Assembly (NCBI GenBank): GCA_028285595.1
Contig: JANQOW010000167.1
Span: 1 to 46,225, forward strand
Reading direction: 5' to 3'
From: Hyphomicrobiales bacterium
GTDB lineage: Bacteria > Pseudomonadota > Alphaproteobacteria > Rhizobiales > CAJQND01
DNA length: 46,225 nt
The notes beneath the pieces are model-generated. The model saw nothing but the letters and a program-made list of their open reading frames with translations. It searched no databases and had not been told where the DNA came from. Both the position numbers and the translations under genes were made by a program. Position 1 is the stretch's first letter, and each line of letters opens with the position of its first letter. Positions 17,564 through 26,453 of this stretch are shown one piece after another.

Positions 17564-17669
17564 CCTTTGAGGGCTTACGCTGATGTGCGCTCTATGCTAG
17601 CGCCTTAAAGACACCGCATGAAGAGCCGTCTCCAAGTGGTAGAGCGGAATTGGGCGAGGAACAATCAAA

Positions 17670-19088
17670 ATGTCAGATGAACTGATCAGAAAAGACGCAA
17701 CCGAAATTGTCACGGCGCTCAAAGCGGGCGACGTGTCCCCGCACGATCTGCTGGATGCTTTGGAGGCGCGCATTGGCGAGGTGGACGGCGCGGTGAACGC
17801 CTTGCCGACACTGTGTTTCGACCGGGCCCGCAAGCACGCGGACGGTCTGATGGCCCTGCCCGCCAGCGAGCGCGGACAATTGGCCGGGATGCCGGTGCCG
17901 ATCAAGGATCTCGCCGCCGTGGAGGGGGTGCGCTCAACAATGGGCTCGCCCATTTATGCCGATTGGGTGCCTGATGAGTCCGATATTCTTGTGAGCCACC
18001 TGGAGCGCGAAGGCGGCGTGATTTATGCCAAATCCAACACGCCGGAATTCGGCGCCGGCGCCAACACGTTCAACGAAGTGTTCGGCCGCACGCTCAACCC
18101 CTGGAACACCACACGGTCCGCCGCCGGTTCTTCGGGCGGGGCGGCCGTCTCCCTGGCCACCGGCATGGCGTGGGTGGCCCACGGTTCGGATATGGGTGGC
18201 TCGCTGCGCAATCCAGCCAGTTTCTGCGGAATTGTGGGCATGCGCCCCTCGCCTGGCCGGGTGGCCACAACCCGGGGCGGCAAGATCAATGGGTTCATGG
18301 GCGTGGAGGGCCCCATGGCCCGCAACGTCGACGATCTGGCCCTGTTGTTCGACGCCATGCGCGGCGAAGAGGCCGGCGACCCCATTTCCCTGCCCTACGA
18401 TGGAACGTCTTACCTGAAGGTGGCGCGCGGCGATTGGATGCCGAAGCGGGTCGCGGTGAGCCGTGATTTGGGCGTCACGCCGGTTGAGCCTGAAGTCGCC
18501 GAGATCGTGATGGCCGCAGCGCGCCGGTTTGAGGAGGCCGGCGTGATCGTAGAGGAAGCACATCCGGACCTCTCAGAAGCGCACGAGTGCTTCCAGACGC
18601 TCCGCGCCGTCGCCTTTGCCACGGGCCATGACGGGCATTACCGGAACAATCGCGACCAGCTTAAACCCGATGTGATCTGGAACATCGAACAAGGGCTTAA
18701 GCTCACCGCCGCTGATATCGTCAAAGCCGAACATCAGCGCACGGCGATGTTCAACCGCACGCGGGCCTTCTTTGAGACCTATGATCTGCTCTTGTGCCCG
18801 GCCACCATCGTGTCGCCCTTCCCGGTGGAGCAGCGCTTCGTTGAACGCTGTGATGGACAGGAGTTCGGCAACTATGTGGAGTGGCTCGCTATTGCCTATG
18901 CCATCACAAATGTGGCCTGTCCGGCGCTCTCCATCCCGGCTGGCTTTACCTCTGAGAACCTGCCCGTCGGCATCCAGGTTGTGGGCCCGCCCCGCGGCGA
19001 TGCCCAGGCCATCCGCGGCGCCAAGGTGCTGGAGGATATTCTGGGGCTTAAAGGGTCGACGCCGATGGATCCGCGGGTTGTGAGTTGA
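17670..19088 (+). CDS. Amidase, amidase-signature family
   Basis: 472-residue amide hydrolase with the Ser-cisSer-Lys triad of the family: K79 in PVPIKDLAAV, the GSSGG loop at 153-157 (cis-Ser at 155) and nucleophile S178 in HGSDMGGSLR. FCGIVGMRPSPGRV and GPMARNVDDLALLFDAM follow, as usual. It lacks the GatA-specific context (no gatB/gatC nearby), so it is a catabolic or biosynthetic amidase of unknown substrate and not a subunit of the tRNA amidotransferase. Divergent from the class III aminotransferase. Confidence 0.9.
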   Translation: MSDELIRKDATEIVTALKAGDVSPHDLLDALEARIGEVDGAVNALPTLCFDRARKHADGLMALPASERGQLAGMPVPIKDLAAVEGVRSTMGSPIYADWVPDESDILVSHLEREGGVIYAKSNTPEFGAGANTFNEVFGRTLNPWNTTRSAAGSSGGAAVSLATGMAWVAHGSDMGGSLRNPASFCGIVGMRPSPGRVATTRGGKINGFMGVEGPMARNVDDLALLFDAMRGEEAGDPISLPYDGTSYLKVARGDWMPKRVAVSRDLGVTPVEPEVAEIVMAAARRFEEAGVIVEEAHPDLSEAHECFQTLRAVAFATGHDGHYRNNRDQLKPDVIWNIEQGLKLTAADIVKAEHQRTAMFNRTRAFFETYDLLLCPATIVSPFPVEQRFVERCDGQEFGNYVEWLAIAYAITNVACPALSIPAGFTSENLPVGIQVVGPPRGDAQAIRGAKVLEDILGLKGSTPMDPRVVS

Positions 19089-19103
19089 GGGTTCTCTATG
19101 CCG

Positions 19104-19180
19104 TGTCCCTGCGAAAGCAGGGACCTTCTTAGCGACTGGAATGCGCAGAGCTATAGGTCCCTGCTTTCGCAGGGGAGCGG
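19104..19180. repeat. Palindromic repeat, family R2, copy 2
   Basis: TCCCTGCGAAAGCAGGGA (19106-19123) and GGTCCCTGCTTTCGCAGG (from 19157) are inverted copies separated by a short spacer that contains CCTTCT and AGCTAT, as in the other two copies. It lies downstream of the amidase gene. Confidence 0.8.
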
Positions 19181-19314
19181 GAGTACCCCAACAAAACTTG
19201 CAAACCTGTGACCCACGTCATAGCCCACCACCTCTGCCTGCCCTACTCTCCTCCCATGAAGTTTGGTGCGTGAGTAGCCGTCGCGAACACCCTTTTGGTC
19301 AGAGGTCCGGTGTC

Positions 19315-19773
19315 ATGCAGAACATAGATCTAAGTGCATTGCTCTTGCTGCTGATCTCTGCTGGCGCCTACGTGGCGGCTACTTACTTTATGAAGCTGTG
19401 GGTCAGCAGCCATCACACACTCTTGCTCTCCGCTCTCATCGTCCTCACCCTCGTGATCGGCGTCGCCAGCGAGGTTTTTGTGCTGAGGACAGAGAATATG
19501 GGCCAGGTCTATTTCATCATCATTGGCCTTGAGTGCGTGCTTGTTGCCGCTTTCGCCAAGCTGGCTCTCAACGAAAGCTACTCCACAAGCGAGCTGGCGG
19601 GGCTCTTTCTCATCGTCTCAGGGGTGGCCATTCTGCAACTGCCGGATGCCAACACGAGCAAACAGGAAGACGCGGTTAAGGCCGTGAGTGCGCCTAAAGG
19701 CATGGTCGCCCGGAACGCACCTCAGGTGCCGTTCCGAAAAGGTAAGGCCGACAAGCTCTTTGTGACGCTTTAG
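19315..19773 (+). CDS. SMR/EmrE-like four-helix membrane protein
   Basis: 152-residue protein with four hydrophobic segments (about residues 5-25, 34-52, 60-82 and 88-106) and a polar C-terminal tail. The last helix, TSELAGLFLIVSGVAILQL, closely resembles small-multidrug-resistance proteins. The membrane-embedded Glu of helix 1 that drives proton-coupled export in EmrE is not present: the helix reads LLLLLISAGAYVAATYF. It may be a divergent SMR relative with another role, such as a half-transporter or lipid-carrier flippase subunit. The start at ATG 19315 follows AGAGG; an open extension upstream crosses the R2 repeat and was discarded. Its stop overlaps the tpm stop by four bases, tail to tail. 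Confidence 0.75.
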   Translation: MQNIDLSALLLLLISAGAYVAATYFMKLWVSSHHTLLLSALIVLTLVIGVASEVFVLRTENMGQVYFIIIGLECVLVAAFAKLALNESYSTSELAGLFLIVSGVAILQLPDANTSKQEDAVKAVSAPKGMVARNAPQVPFRKGKADKLFVTL

Positions 19774-20402
19774 CGCAGCAGCCATGCCGTCTGGTCGGCC
19801 TTGCAGATGCCCTTCAGTCCCCCCGGCACATCGGCGCTGGCCAACTTTTTCACCTCATAATGCGGCGCATAGAGCTGCTCGATTTCCGCGCCAACGACCG
19901 AAAAAGGCGGGCCTGCCATCTCAGACTGATCATACTCCACCGAGACAAGAAGCTGCGGAGCCCGCTGCGTCAGCTCCACCAGGTGCTCCGCATAACGGGG
20001 CCGCATGTCCGCCGGCAGGGCAATAAGCGCGGCCCGGTCGTAGATGGCCTGAACCGGTCCCAGCGTCTGTGCTGTCAGAGCGAAAATATCACCCACATAG
20101 ATGTCGATGCTGCCTGCGCTGTAACGGACCAGATCGCCCACCGGCGTGCGCTCGGGGTCGAGCTGGAGATTTTCAAACAGTTGCTCAATCGCCAGCGCGC
20201 TCAGTTCTGCGCCCAGCACATGTTGGCCATTGGACAAGAACCAGCCAATATCCAGGGTCTTACCGCACAGGGGCAGGAACACGCGCTCCCCCGGCTCCAG
20301 CCCCAAGAGACCGGCATGAGCCACCATCATGGGGTTGTGGGCCTCCTGGTGGAAGCCAAGCTGGTTTGTTTCCCATCTTGCGTGCCAGAATTCTGCGTCC
20401 AT
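19770..20402 (-). CDS. tpm: Thiopurine S-methyltransferase (TPMT) family
   Basis: 210-residue SAM-dependent methyltransferase of the bacterial TPMT type. MDAEFWHARWETNQLGFHQE at the start, RVFLPLCGKTLDIGWFLS (SAM motif), GAELSALAIEQLFE, YDRAALIALPADMRPRYAEH and GPPFSVVGAEIEQLY are the standard blocks. Known bacterial members methylate thiols and selenium or tellurium oxyanions to volatile products; the physiological substrate here is unknown. ATG 20402 is chosen because homologues begin at this MDxxFW segment. The LysE gene ends 26 bases upstream on the same strand. Confidence 0.92.
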   Translation of the reverse strand: MDAEFWHARWETNQLGFHQEAHNPMMVAHAGLLGLEPGERVFLPLCGKTLDIGWFLSNGQHVLGAELSALAIEQLFENLQLDPERTPVGDLVRYSAGSIDIYVGDIFALTAQTLGPVQAIYDRAALIALPADMRPRYAEHLVELTQRAPQLLVSVEYDQSEMAGPPFSVVGAEIEQLYAPHYEVKKLASADVPGGLKGICKADQTAWLLR

Positions 20403-20428
20403 GATCGTTCCTGTGAATAGACCGTTGC

Positions 20429-21061
20429 TCAGGTGCTTACCGGGCTGCGGGCATCGGCGAGGATTCGTCCGCCAATCCCGACAAAACACACGCCTGCCGC
20501 CCGCTCAATCCAATGGCGTGCGTTTTGAAAGCGTTTGATCACCGGGGCGGAGGACATGAAAAGGCTCACCAGCGTGTACCACACCAGCGAGCTGGCCATC
20601 ACCAGGCCAATCATCAATCCCATGAGCCAGAGCGGCGTGCTTGGCGTAATGGCGGTGGCAAACACCGAGGCAAACAGGACCACGGCCTTGGGATTGGTCA
20701 TGTTGACCAAAAATCCGAGGACGAACGGGTGCACACCGCGCCGGGGCGCCGGCGTGGACACATCGATGACGTCAGGCTTGGTCAGCAACAGCTTGATGCC
20801 CAGATAGATCAGATAGCTGCCGCCCAATACACGCACCAGCCAGGTGAGCCAGTAATACTCCGTCAGCACCGCAGCCAGGCCCAGCAGGCTCAATGTGGCG
20901 TAGAGCCCTAACCCTAAGCTCACGCCCAACGTGGTCATCAGCCCTGCCTTGGTGCCTTGGGTCATGGATGTCCTGACCACAGCGACAAAATCGGGGCCGG
21001 GCAGCATGAGCGCAGGGATGAAGATTGCAAAGACGCTGATGAGAATAATGAAATGATCCAT
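20429..21061 (-). CDS. LysE-family amino-acid / metabolite exporter
   Basis: 210-residue inner-membrane transporter with about six hydrophobic segments. The N-terminal PALMLPGPDFVAVVRTSMTQG contains the PGPD signature of LysE/RhtB exporters, and GFLVNMTNPKAVVLFASVF is the conserved second-half motif (NPKA). Members export lysine, homoserine, threonine or similar. The start is ATG 21061. It ends 10 bases from the downstream side of the amidase gene (stop at 21072), so amidase, exporter and tpm look like one minus-strand transcript. Confidence 0.9.
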   Translation of the reverse strand: MDHFIILISVFAIFIPALMLPGPDFVAVVRTSMTQGTKAGLMTTLGVSLGLGLYATLSLLGLAAVLTEYYWLTWLVRVLGGSYLIYLGIKLLLTKPDVIDVSTPAPRRGVHPFVLGFLVNMTNPKAVVLFASVFATAITPSTPLWLMGLMIGLVMASSLVWYTLVSLFMSSAPVIKRFQNARHWIERAAGVCFVGIGGRILADARSPVST

Positions 21062-21071
21062 ACCCTGTTCC

Positions 21072-22517
21072 TCACATGTAATCGCTGGGTGGCGCAAGGC
21101 CGTCCAATTCGGCTTCCAAAAGCGCGGCGATGGCCAGCGGCGTTAGATCTTCCTGCTGCGGCCCGATGATCTGCACGCCCAACGGCAGCCCGTCTTGGCT
21201 GAGCCCGACCGGCGCGGCTGTTGCCGGCAAATGACAGACGGTGGCCAGGCCCGCCCAGCGCAACAATTCCATATAGGGGTGCTCCTTACCGTTGACCACG
21301 ATGCGCCGGTCCGGAATGCGCGTTTCGGTGTCATGGGGAAAGGCCGGCACCGCCGTCACAGGGCACAGCACGCCGTCATAGGTGGCAAAGAATTCAGCCC
21401 ATTTGGCCTTGAGGGCCTCGCGCCTGATGTTCAGCCCCAGATAGCCGCCATAGGTGAGCTGAGTGCCGCGGGCCTGCAGGGAGAGATCATCCATCGCGTC
21501 TTCAGGCGCATTCGCTGCATGGTCACGCATGAAGGCCAACGTCTCCGGCGGCCAATCCGTGCTGATAATGGAGGAGAGGATGGTGAGGTAAATGGCGTGA
21601 GAGGCCTCAAAGGCAAAGTCCGGGCGGGCGTCGTAATCCAGCTCGCAACCGGCCTGCTCCAAGGCGCGGGCGGCCGTCTCCACGGCGCCTTTGATCTCTG
21701 CATCCACCGGCGCAAACGGGTCATCCGCCCAAACCGCAATGCGCTTGGGGGTCCGCGCCGGCGGTAGCTGGATCTTGAGTGCCTTGTCCAACGGACCTGG
21801 TCCGGCCATGACGTCCAGAAGCTGCCTGAGGTCCGCGACGCTGCGCCCGAAGGGGCCTGATACGCCAAGATCCGCCACGCCGCGGCCCCAGGGCGCAGGC
21901 GGGATGTGACCTTGCGGTGAAACCACGCCAAACGAGGGCTTGTGGCCATAAAGGCCGCAAAAGTTGGCAGGCACCCGGATTGAGCCGCCAATGTCGGAGC
22001 CAATCTCCGCGGCCACCAGGCCGGCGCTCAAAGCCGCCACAGCACCTCCGGACGAGCCGCCGGGCGTACGCTCCAGATCCCAGGGATTGTTGGTGCGCCC
22101 ATAAACATCATTATAGCTCTGCCAGTCACCGGAATAGACCGGGACGTTGGTCTTTCCCAATATGATGGCGCCTGCCGCCCGCAGACGCGCCACCGGGTCA
22201 GCATCCAATTGCGGCACGTGATCCTTTAACTCTACTGCACCGCCGGACGACACCATTCCGGCAACCTCAAAGGCATCCTTGACGGTCATGGGCAGCCCGT
22301 GGAGCGGGCCCCAGGTCTCGCCACCGGCTATGGCCGCATCGGCGTCATCAGCCCGCGCGCGCGCCGCGTCAAGATCGCTTACGACGATGGCGTTGAGCCC
22401 CGGATTGTAACGCTCGATCCGCGCCACATAGTGTTCCAGCAGTTCACGCGCACCGAGCGCCTTCTGTGAGATCAGCCGAGACAGTTCGGTGGCAGGCTTA
22501 AAGGCAAGATCGCTCAT
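21072..22517 (-). CDS. Amidase, amidase-signature family (second copy)
   Basis: 481-residue amide hydrolase. Triad residues are K80 in LPMTVKDAFEV, cis-Ser at 156 in PGGSSGGAVA and nucleophile S179 in IGSDIGGSIR. PANFCGLYGHKPSFGVV and the C-terminal GLPLGVQIIGPQQEDLTPL are typical. It is clearly diverged from the amidase at 17670, so it is not a recent duplicate. Substrate unknown. First gene of the probable amidase / LysE / tpm transcript and divergent from the acyl-CoA ligase. Confidence 0.9.
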   Translation of the reverse strand: MSDLAFKPATELSRLISQKALGARELLEHYVARIERYNPGLNAIVVSDLDAARARADDADAAIAGGETWGPLHGLPMTVKDAFEVAGMVSSGGAVELKDHVPQLDADPVARLRAAGAIILGKTNVPVYSGDWQSYNDVYGRTNNPWDLERTPGGSSGGAVAALSAGLVAAEIGSDIGGSIRVPANFCGLYGHKPSFGVVSPQGHIPPAPWGRGVADLGVSGPFGRSVADLRQLLDVMAGPGPLDKALKIQLPPARTPKRIAVWADDPFAPVDAEIKGAVETAARALEQAGCELDYDARPDFAFEASHAIYLTILSSIISTDWPPETLAFMRDHAANAPEDAMDDLSLQARGTQLTYGGYLGLNIRREALKAKWAEFFATYDGVLCPVTAVPAFPHDTETRIPDRRIVVNGKEHPYMELLRWAGLATVCHLPATAAPVGLSQDGLPLGVQIIGPQQEDLTPLAIAALLEAELDGLAPPSDYM

Positions 22518-22552
22518 GGGACACCTCCCGTTTCTGCGGGTGCATAAGTGAG

Positions 22553-22581
22553 TTGTGACAAGTCTCGTTGGGCGCTATATC
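22553..22581 (+). promoter_or_regulatory. Candidate sigma-70-type promoter for the acyl-CoA ligase
   Basis: TTGTGA (22553-22558), a 17-base spacer and TATATC (22576-22581) form a plausible -35/-10 pair about 55 bases before the ligase ATG. Assigned by eye only. Confidence 0.35.
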
Positions 22582-22636
22582 GTGGCCTTCAAAGGGAGAC
22601 TAATTGCGCAAAAAACGCAAGGTGGAGGGAGCACTC

Positions 22637-24268
22637 ATGCAAGGATTAATGCAAGATTGGCCGTTGTTGACCCATAAGGTCCTCGATCATGCGGCCATCT
22701 ATCATCCCGATCAGGAAATCGTCTCGCGCAGCGTGGAAGGTCCGATCCACCGGCAGACCTACGCCGATCTCAACCGGCGCGCGCGCAAGCTCGCCAGTGC
22801 CTGCGAGAAACACGGATTGAAGCTGGGTGACGTGGCCGGCACCATGGCCTGGAACGGCTACCGCCACCTGGAGATCTGGTACGGCATCATGGGCCTGGGC
22901 GCGGTGGTCCATACCCTCAACCCGCGGCTCTTCCCCGAGCAGTTGACCTACATTATCGACCATGCCGAAGATAAATGGTTCTTCGTGGATCTCACCTTCG
23001 TGCCCATCATGGAAGGCATTCAGGACAAGCTGCCCAGCATCAAGAACTTCGTGGTGATGACCGACCGCGATCACATGCCGGACACCTCACTGCGCGGCGC
23101 CTTGTGTTACGAGGACCTGTTGGCAGAAGGCGATGAGGATTTCGTCTGGCCGGAGTTTGACGAGAACACCGCGTGCGGCATGTGCTACACCTCCGGCACC
23201 ACCGGCAATCCCAAGGGCGTGGTGTATTCCCACCGGTCCAATGTGCTTCATGCCATGTCCACCAATATGGCTGATGCGCTGGGCTTTCACAGCACCGATG
23301 CGGTGATGCCCGTGGTGCCCATGTTCCATGCCAATGCCTGGTCTACGGCATTCTCCGCGCCTATGGCCGGCGCCAAGATGATCATGCCGGGCGCCATGAT
23401 GGACGGGGCGAGCATATATGAGCTGCTGGACACCGAGCAGGCCTCCATCACGTTGGCGGTGCCGACCGTTTGGCTGATGCTGTTGCAGTATCTTGAGCAG
23501 AACCCGGAGAAAAAGCTGGAGGCGCTCAAGCGCGTGGTGATCGGCGGGTCGGCCTGTCCGGAATCCATGATGAAGGCGTTTGAAGAAGATTATGATGTGG
23601 AGGTGATCCATGCCTGGGGCATGACCGAGATGAGCCCGCTGGGCACTCTGGGCACGCGCAAAGGCGGCATGGAGAACATGAGCCAGGAGGACTGGTGGCC
23701 CATCAAGCTGAAGCAAGGCCGCCCACCCTTCACCGTGGAAATGCGTATTACTGACGATGACGAAAAAGAGCTGCCCCGGGATGGCAAAGCATTTGGCCAC
23801 TTGGTGGTGCGCGGCCCGTGCATTTCCAAAGCCTACATGAAAGGCGAAGGCGGCAATATTCTCGACAGCGAGGGCTATTTCGACACGGGCGATGTGTCGA
23901 CGGTGGACGAATATGGCTTTATGCAGATCACCGACCGCTCCAAGGACGTGATTAAGTCGGGCGGGGAGTGGATTTCCTCCATCGATCTGGAAAACATTGC
24001 CGTTGGCCATCCCGATGTGGCGGAAGCTGCGGTGATTGGCATTGAGCATCCCAAGTGGGACGAGCGTCCCCTGCTGGTGATCGTCAAGAAGGACGGCGCT
24101 GAGCCTGAGGGAGACGACATCCTGAAGTTCATGGAAGGCAAAATCGCCAAATGGTGGATGCCGGACGATGTGGCGTTCGTCGAAGAGATCCCCCACACCG
24201 CGACAGGCAAAATCTCCAAGCTGCAACTGCGTCAGCAGTTTGAAGACTATAAGTTGCCCACGGCGTGA
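22637..24268 (+). CDS. AMP-forming acyl-CoA ligase (medium/long-chain or DmdB-like)
   Basis: 543-residue adenylate-forming enzyme that activates a carboxylic acid with ATP and CoA. The AMP-binding signature is [18 protein letters not shown], with [18 protein letters not shown] (A5), [20 protein letters not shown] (A7/A8), [15 protein letters not shown] and the catalytic lysine in [16 protein letters not shown]. Length and layout match the group containing DmdB (3-methylmercaptopropionate-CoA ligase) and many fatty-acid ligases, which sequence alone does not separate. ATG 22637 is preferred over TTG 22604 because a strong GGAGGGAG site sits just before it. The acetyltransferase follows after one base. 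Confidence 0.9.
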   Translation: MQGLMQDWPLLTHKVLDHAAIYHPDQEIVSRSVEGPIHRQTYADLNRRARKLASACEKHGLKLGDVAGTMAWNGYRHLEIWYGIMGLGAVVHTLNPRLFPEQLTYIIDHAEDKWFFVDLTFVPIMEGIQDKLPSIKNFVVMTDRDHMPDTSLRGALCYEDLLAEGDEDFVWPEFDENTACGMCYTSGTTGNPKGVVYSHRSNVLHAMSTNMADALGFHSTDAVMPVVPMFHANAWSTAFSAPMAGAKMIMPGAMMDGASIYELLDTEQASITLAVPTVWLMLLQYLEQNPEKKLEALKRVVIGGSACPESMMKAFEEDYDVEVIHAWGMTEMSPLGTLGTRKGGMENMSQEDWWPIKLKQGRPPFTVEMRITDDDEKELPRDGKAFGHLVVRGPCISKAYMKGEGGNILDSEGYFDTGDVSTVDEYGFMQITDRSKDVIKSGGEWISSIDLENIAVGHPDVAEAAVIGIEHPKWDERPLLVIVKKDGAEPEGDDILKFMEGKIAKWWMPDDVAFVEEIPHTATGKISKLQLRQQFEDYKLPTA

Positions 24269-24269
24269 G

Positions 24270-24785
24270 ATGACCAGCGCCCGGTTCGTTGCCCGTTTCG
24301 CCGAGCCGGACGATCTTCCGATTCTTGCTGATCTGCTGCTCACCGCCAACCGTCACTACTGGGGAGAGCGGGACGGGGCTCGGGCCATGACGGTGGCAGC
24401 GGCGGACGCGATGGTCACCGGCCGGTCCGGGTGCAAGGCGCTTATCGCCTGGACAGACGGCAAGCCTTGCGCCTTTGCGACAGTTGCCATATTGCACCCC
24501 GCGCAGAATGAACACGGCACGCTGTTCATGAAGGATCTGTTCGTCACCGAGGGGGCCCGGGGAACTGGAATTGGCACCCAAGTGATGCATCACCTTGCAA
24601 GCCTCGCCATTGAGCTTGGATGCAAGCGGTTCGATTGGACGGCCGAGACGGATAACCCGGAAGCGCTGGCGTTCTACGACCGGATGGGCGCGGAGCGCGT
24701 TGATCAAAAGGTCTATTTCAGGTTCAGCGGCGAGACGCTGGCAGCTTTGGCCGCATCCGATGCCGCGGTCGATGACGAGCGTTAA
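24270..24785 (+). CDS. GNAT-family N-acetyltransferase
   Basis: 171-residue GCN5-related acetyltransferase. MKDLFVTEGARGTGIGTQVM holds the acetyl-CoA pyrophosphate loop (RGxGIG), followed by DWTAETDNPEALAFYDRMGA, the typical C-terminal half. The ATG starts one base after the ligase stop (TGAGATG), so translation is coupled. By analogy with protein acetyltransferases that inactivate acyl-CoA synthetases through their conserved lysine, it could regulate the ligase; nothing in the sequence proves this. The substrate could equally be an amine or amino acid. Confidence 0.88.
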   Translation: MTSARFVARFAEPDDLPILADLLLTANRHYWGERDGARAMTVAAADAMVTGRSGCKALIAWTDGKPCAFATVAILHPAQNEHGTLFMKDLFVTEGARGTGIGTQVMHHLASLAIELGCKRFDWTAETDNPEALAFYDRMGAERVDQKVYFRFSGETLAALAASDAAVDDER

Positions 24786-24842
24786 GCGCTTTCCGCTACG
24801 CGCCCGTCACGCCATGCCTAACCGAGGCGTGTTCGTCGCGAA

Positions 24843-26390
24843 CTATAGTTTGCCGATGCCAACCAGCCGATCGATCGGAGCATAGTCATCGGTCAACAAT
24901 GTAGGCCGCCTCTGGTCTGCTCGTGCGGCGAGCCGCCGTGCTGACAGTCTCACGAAACGGCGACCGTCCTCGCGCGGATCATCGGCGTGCGTCAGTCCAC
25001 TCGGCTTTTCTGAGGCAAACAGCACGAAAGTGGTGCGCCCGCCCGACGCTATGTCTCCTTCTTCGACGAAGATCTCCACGTTGGGAAAGACCGTCTTCAA
25101 GGTGTGGTGCATGGACATCAGGGCGTCCAGTCGCTCGGCATGGTCCACCACATTCATCGCGTAGATGCCGCCTGACTGCAGGCGTCGTTTGACCAGAGCA
25201 AAGAACTCCTGCGTGACAAGATGCGACGGAACGGCAATGTCGGTGAAGGCATCGCCCACGATCACGTCAAAGCGCTCGTCCAGGCGGCTGAGTGCGACGC
25301 GCGCGTCCGCATGAACAATGCGCATGCTCCCTGTGCGGAACCACATTTGGCGCGCGGCCAGGTCCGTCACGGCCGGATCAATCTCTGCCACCGTGATCTT
25401 CGCGCCGGGCGATGCCGCCTGCCAGGCGCGCGGCAGGGTGTATGCTCCGCCACCAATGAAGAATGAGGACCGGGGCGGACCGCCCAACCTCAGCGTGAGC
25501 ACTCTGTCCATCAGCGCCACGTAGGGCGTGACCAGGCGCTGCGGGGCATCTTTCACATTGATGCCGTGGCCCAGATGATCGAGCACCATCAGCTTGGCCT
25601 CGGCGTCGGCCTGGCTGGAAAAATCGATGATGCGGATGCAGTAGTACCGGCTCTCCTTGGTGCACACCTCAGCGGCGTTGAGGTTGTAGACGCTGAGCGC
25701 CAGCGCCGCTCCTGACAAGCGGGCCACGGGCCAGCGATGGCGGGCGGTGCCGGCGGCAAGATGGAGCACGCCAGCGAGCGCCAAGTAGACCAGCATCACC
25801 ACGAGAATGGTCAGTGCAGTCCCGAGCCAGGAGATGAACACGAAGCCGGCCGCAAGGGTCCCCGCAATGGCGCCGAAAGACCCGGCCGCAAACACCGCCC
25901 CCAGCACGATGCCCTCCTTGCCGGGTTCCAAATCAACCAATGTCCGCGCCAGGACCGGCGCGGGAATGCCGGCGAAGAACGAGGGCAGAAAGGCAATGAT
26001 CGCGGCAAGGATCAAGATCGCGGCTCCGGCACTTTCCACCCCTGAGATGACCCCTTGCGCGATGAGGCGCAGAAGCACCAACGTCATCGCGGTGGTGAGG
26101 GCCGCCAGCGCCATGGCGAGCGCGGTGTGCGCAAGCGCGTCAGCGGGGGGCTTTTGGGCAATGTAGCCTCCGGCCCAATGTCCGAAGGAGAACCCGGCCA
26201 AGACCACGGCGATCACTGCGGTCCAGGTGTAGAGGGACATGCCCACATAGGGGGCGAGCATTCGGCCGGCCAAAATCTCAACCACCAGACCGGCCGCCGC
26301 GACCAGCACCTGAACAATGATCAGCGCGGTAACGCTGCGAAAGGGCTCGCGCATCGGCTTTTGGGGTTCAGTGGTTTGGACGGTGCTCAT
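24843..26390 (-). CDS. Membrane-fused spermidine-synthase-like protein
   Basis: 515-residue protein. The first 230 or so residues hold about seven hydrophobic segments (for example ALIIVQVLVAAAGLVVEILA and AGAAILILAAIIAFLPSFFA). The C-terminal half is a spermine/spermidine-synthase Rossmann domain with FFIGGGAYTLPRAWQ, VAEIDPAVTDLAARQMW, IVHADARVALSRL and DVIVGDAFTDIAVPSHL. Such fused MFS/spermidine-synthase proteins are common in bacteria, and few have a proven aminopropyltransferase activity. No speD (decarboxylated SAM supply) is in the window. The role is uncertain. It converges with the acetyltransferase gene across 57 bases. Confidence 0.85.
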   Translation of the reverse strand: MSTVQTTEPQKPMREPFRSVTALIIVQVLVAAAGLVVEILAGRMLAPYVGMSLYTWTAVIAVVLAGFSFGHWAGGYIAQKPPADALAHTALAMALAALTTAMTLVLLRLIAQGVISGVESAGAAILILAAIIAFLPSFFAGIPAPVLARTLVDLEPGKEGIVLGAVFAAGSFGAIAGTLAAGFVFISWLGTALTILVVMLVYLALAGVLHLAAGTARHRWPVARLSGAALALSVYNLNAAEVCTKESRYYCIRIIDFSSQADAEAKLMVLDHLGHGINVKDAPQRLVTPYVALMDRVLTLRLGGPPRSSFFIGGGAYTLPRAWQAASPGAKITVAEIDPAVTDLAARQMWFRTGSMRIVHADARVALSRLDERFDVIVGDAFTDIAVPSHLVTQEFFALVKRRLQSGGIYAMNVVDHAERLDALMSMHHTLKTVFPNVEIFVEEGDIASGGRTTFVLFASEKPSGLTHADDPREDGRRFVRLSARRLAARADQRRPTLLTDDYAPIDRLVGIGKL

Positions 26391-26453
26391 GCACCGGTTA
26401 GATCAGCTCCTGACCGGCTCTGTCCAGCAATCAATTGGCCACGTGAGCGGCAC

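Noticed and set aside
23087..24349. Minus-strand open frame of 420 codons
   Set aside because: Antisense to the acyl-CoA ligase; no recognisable domain.
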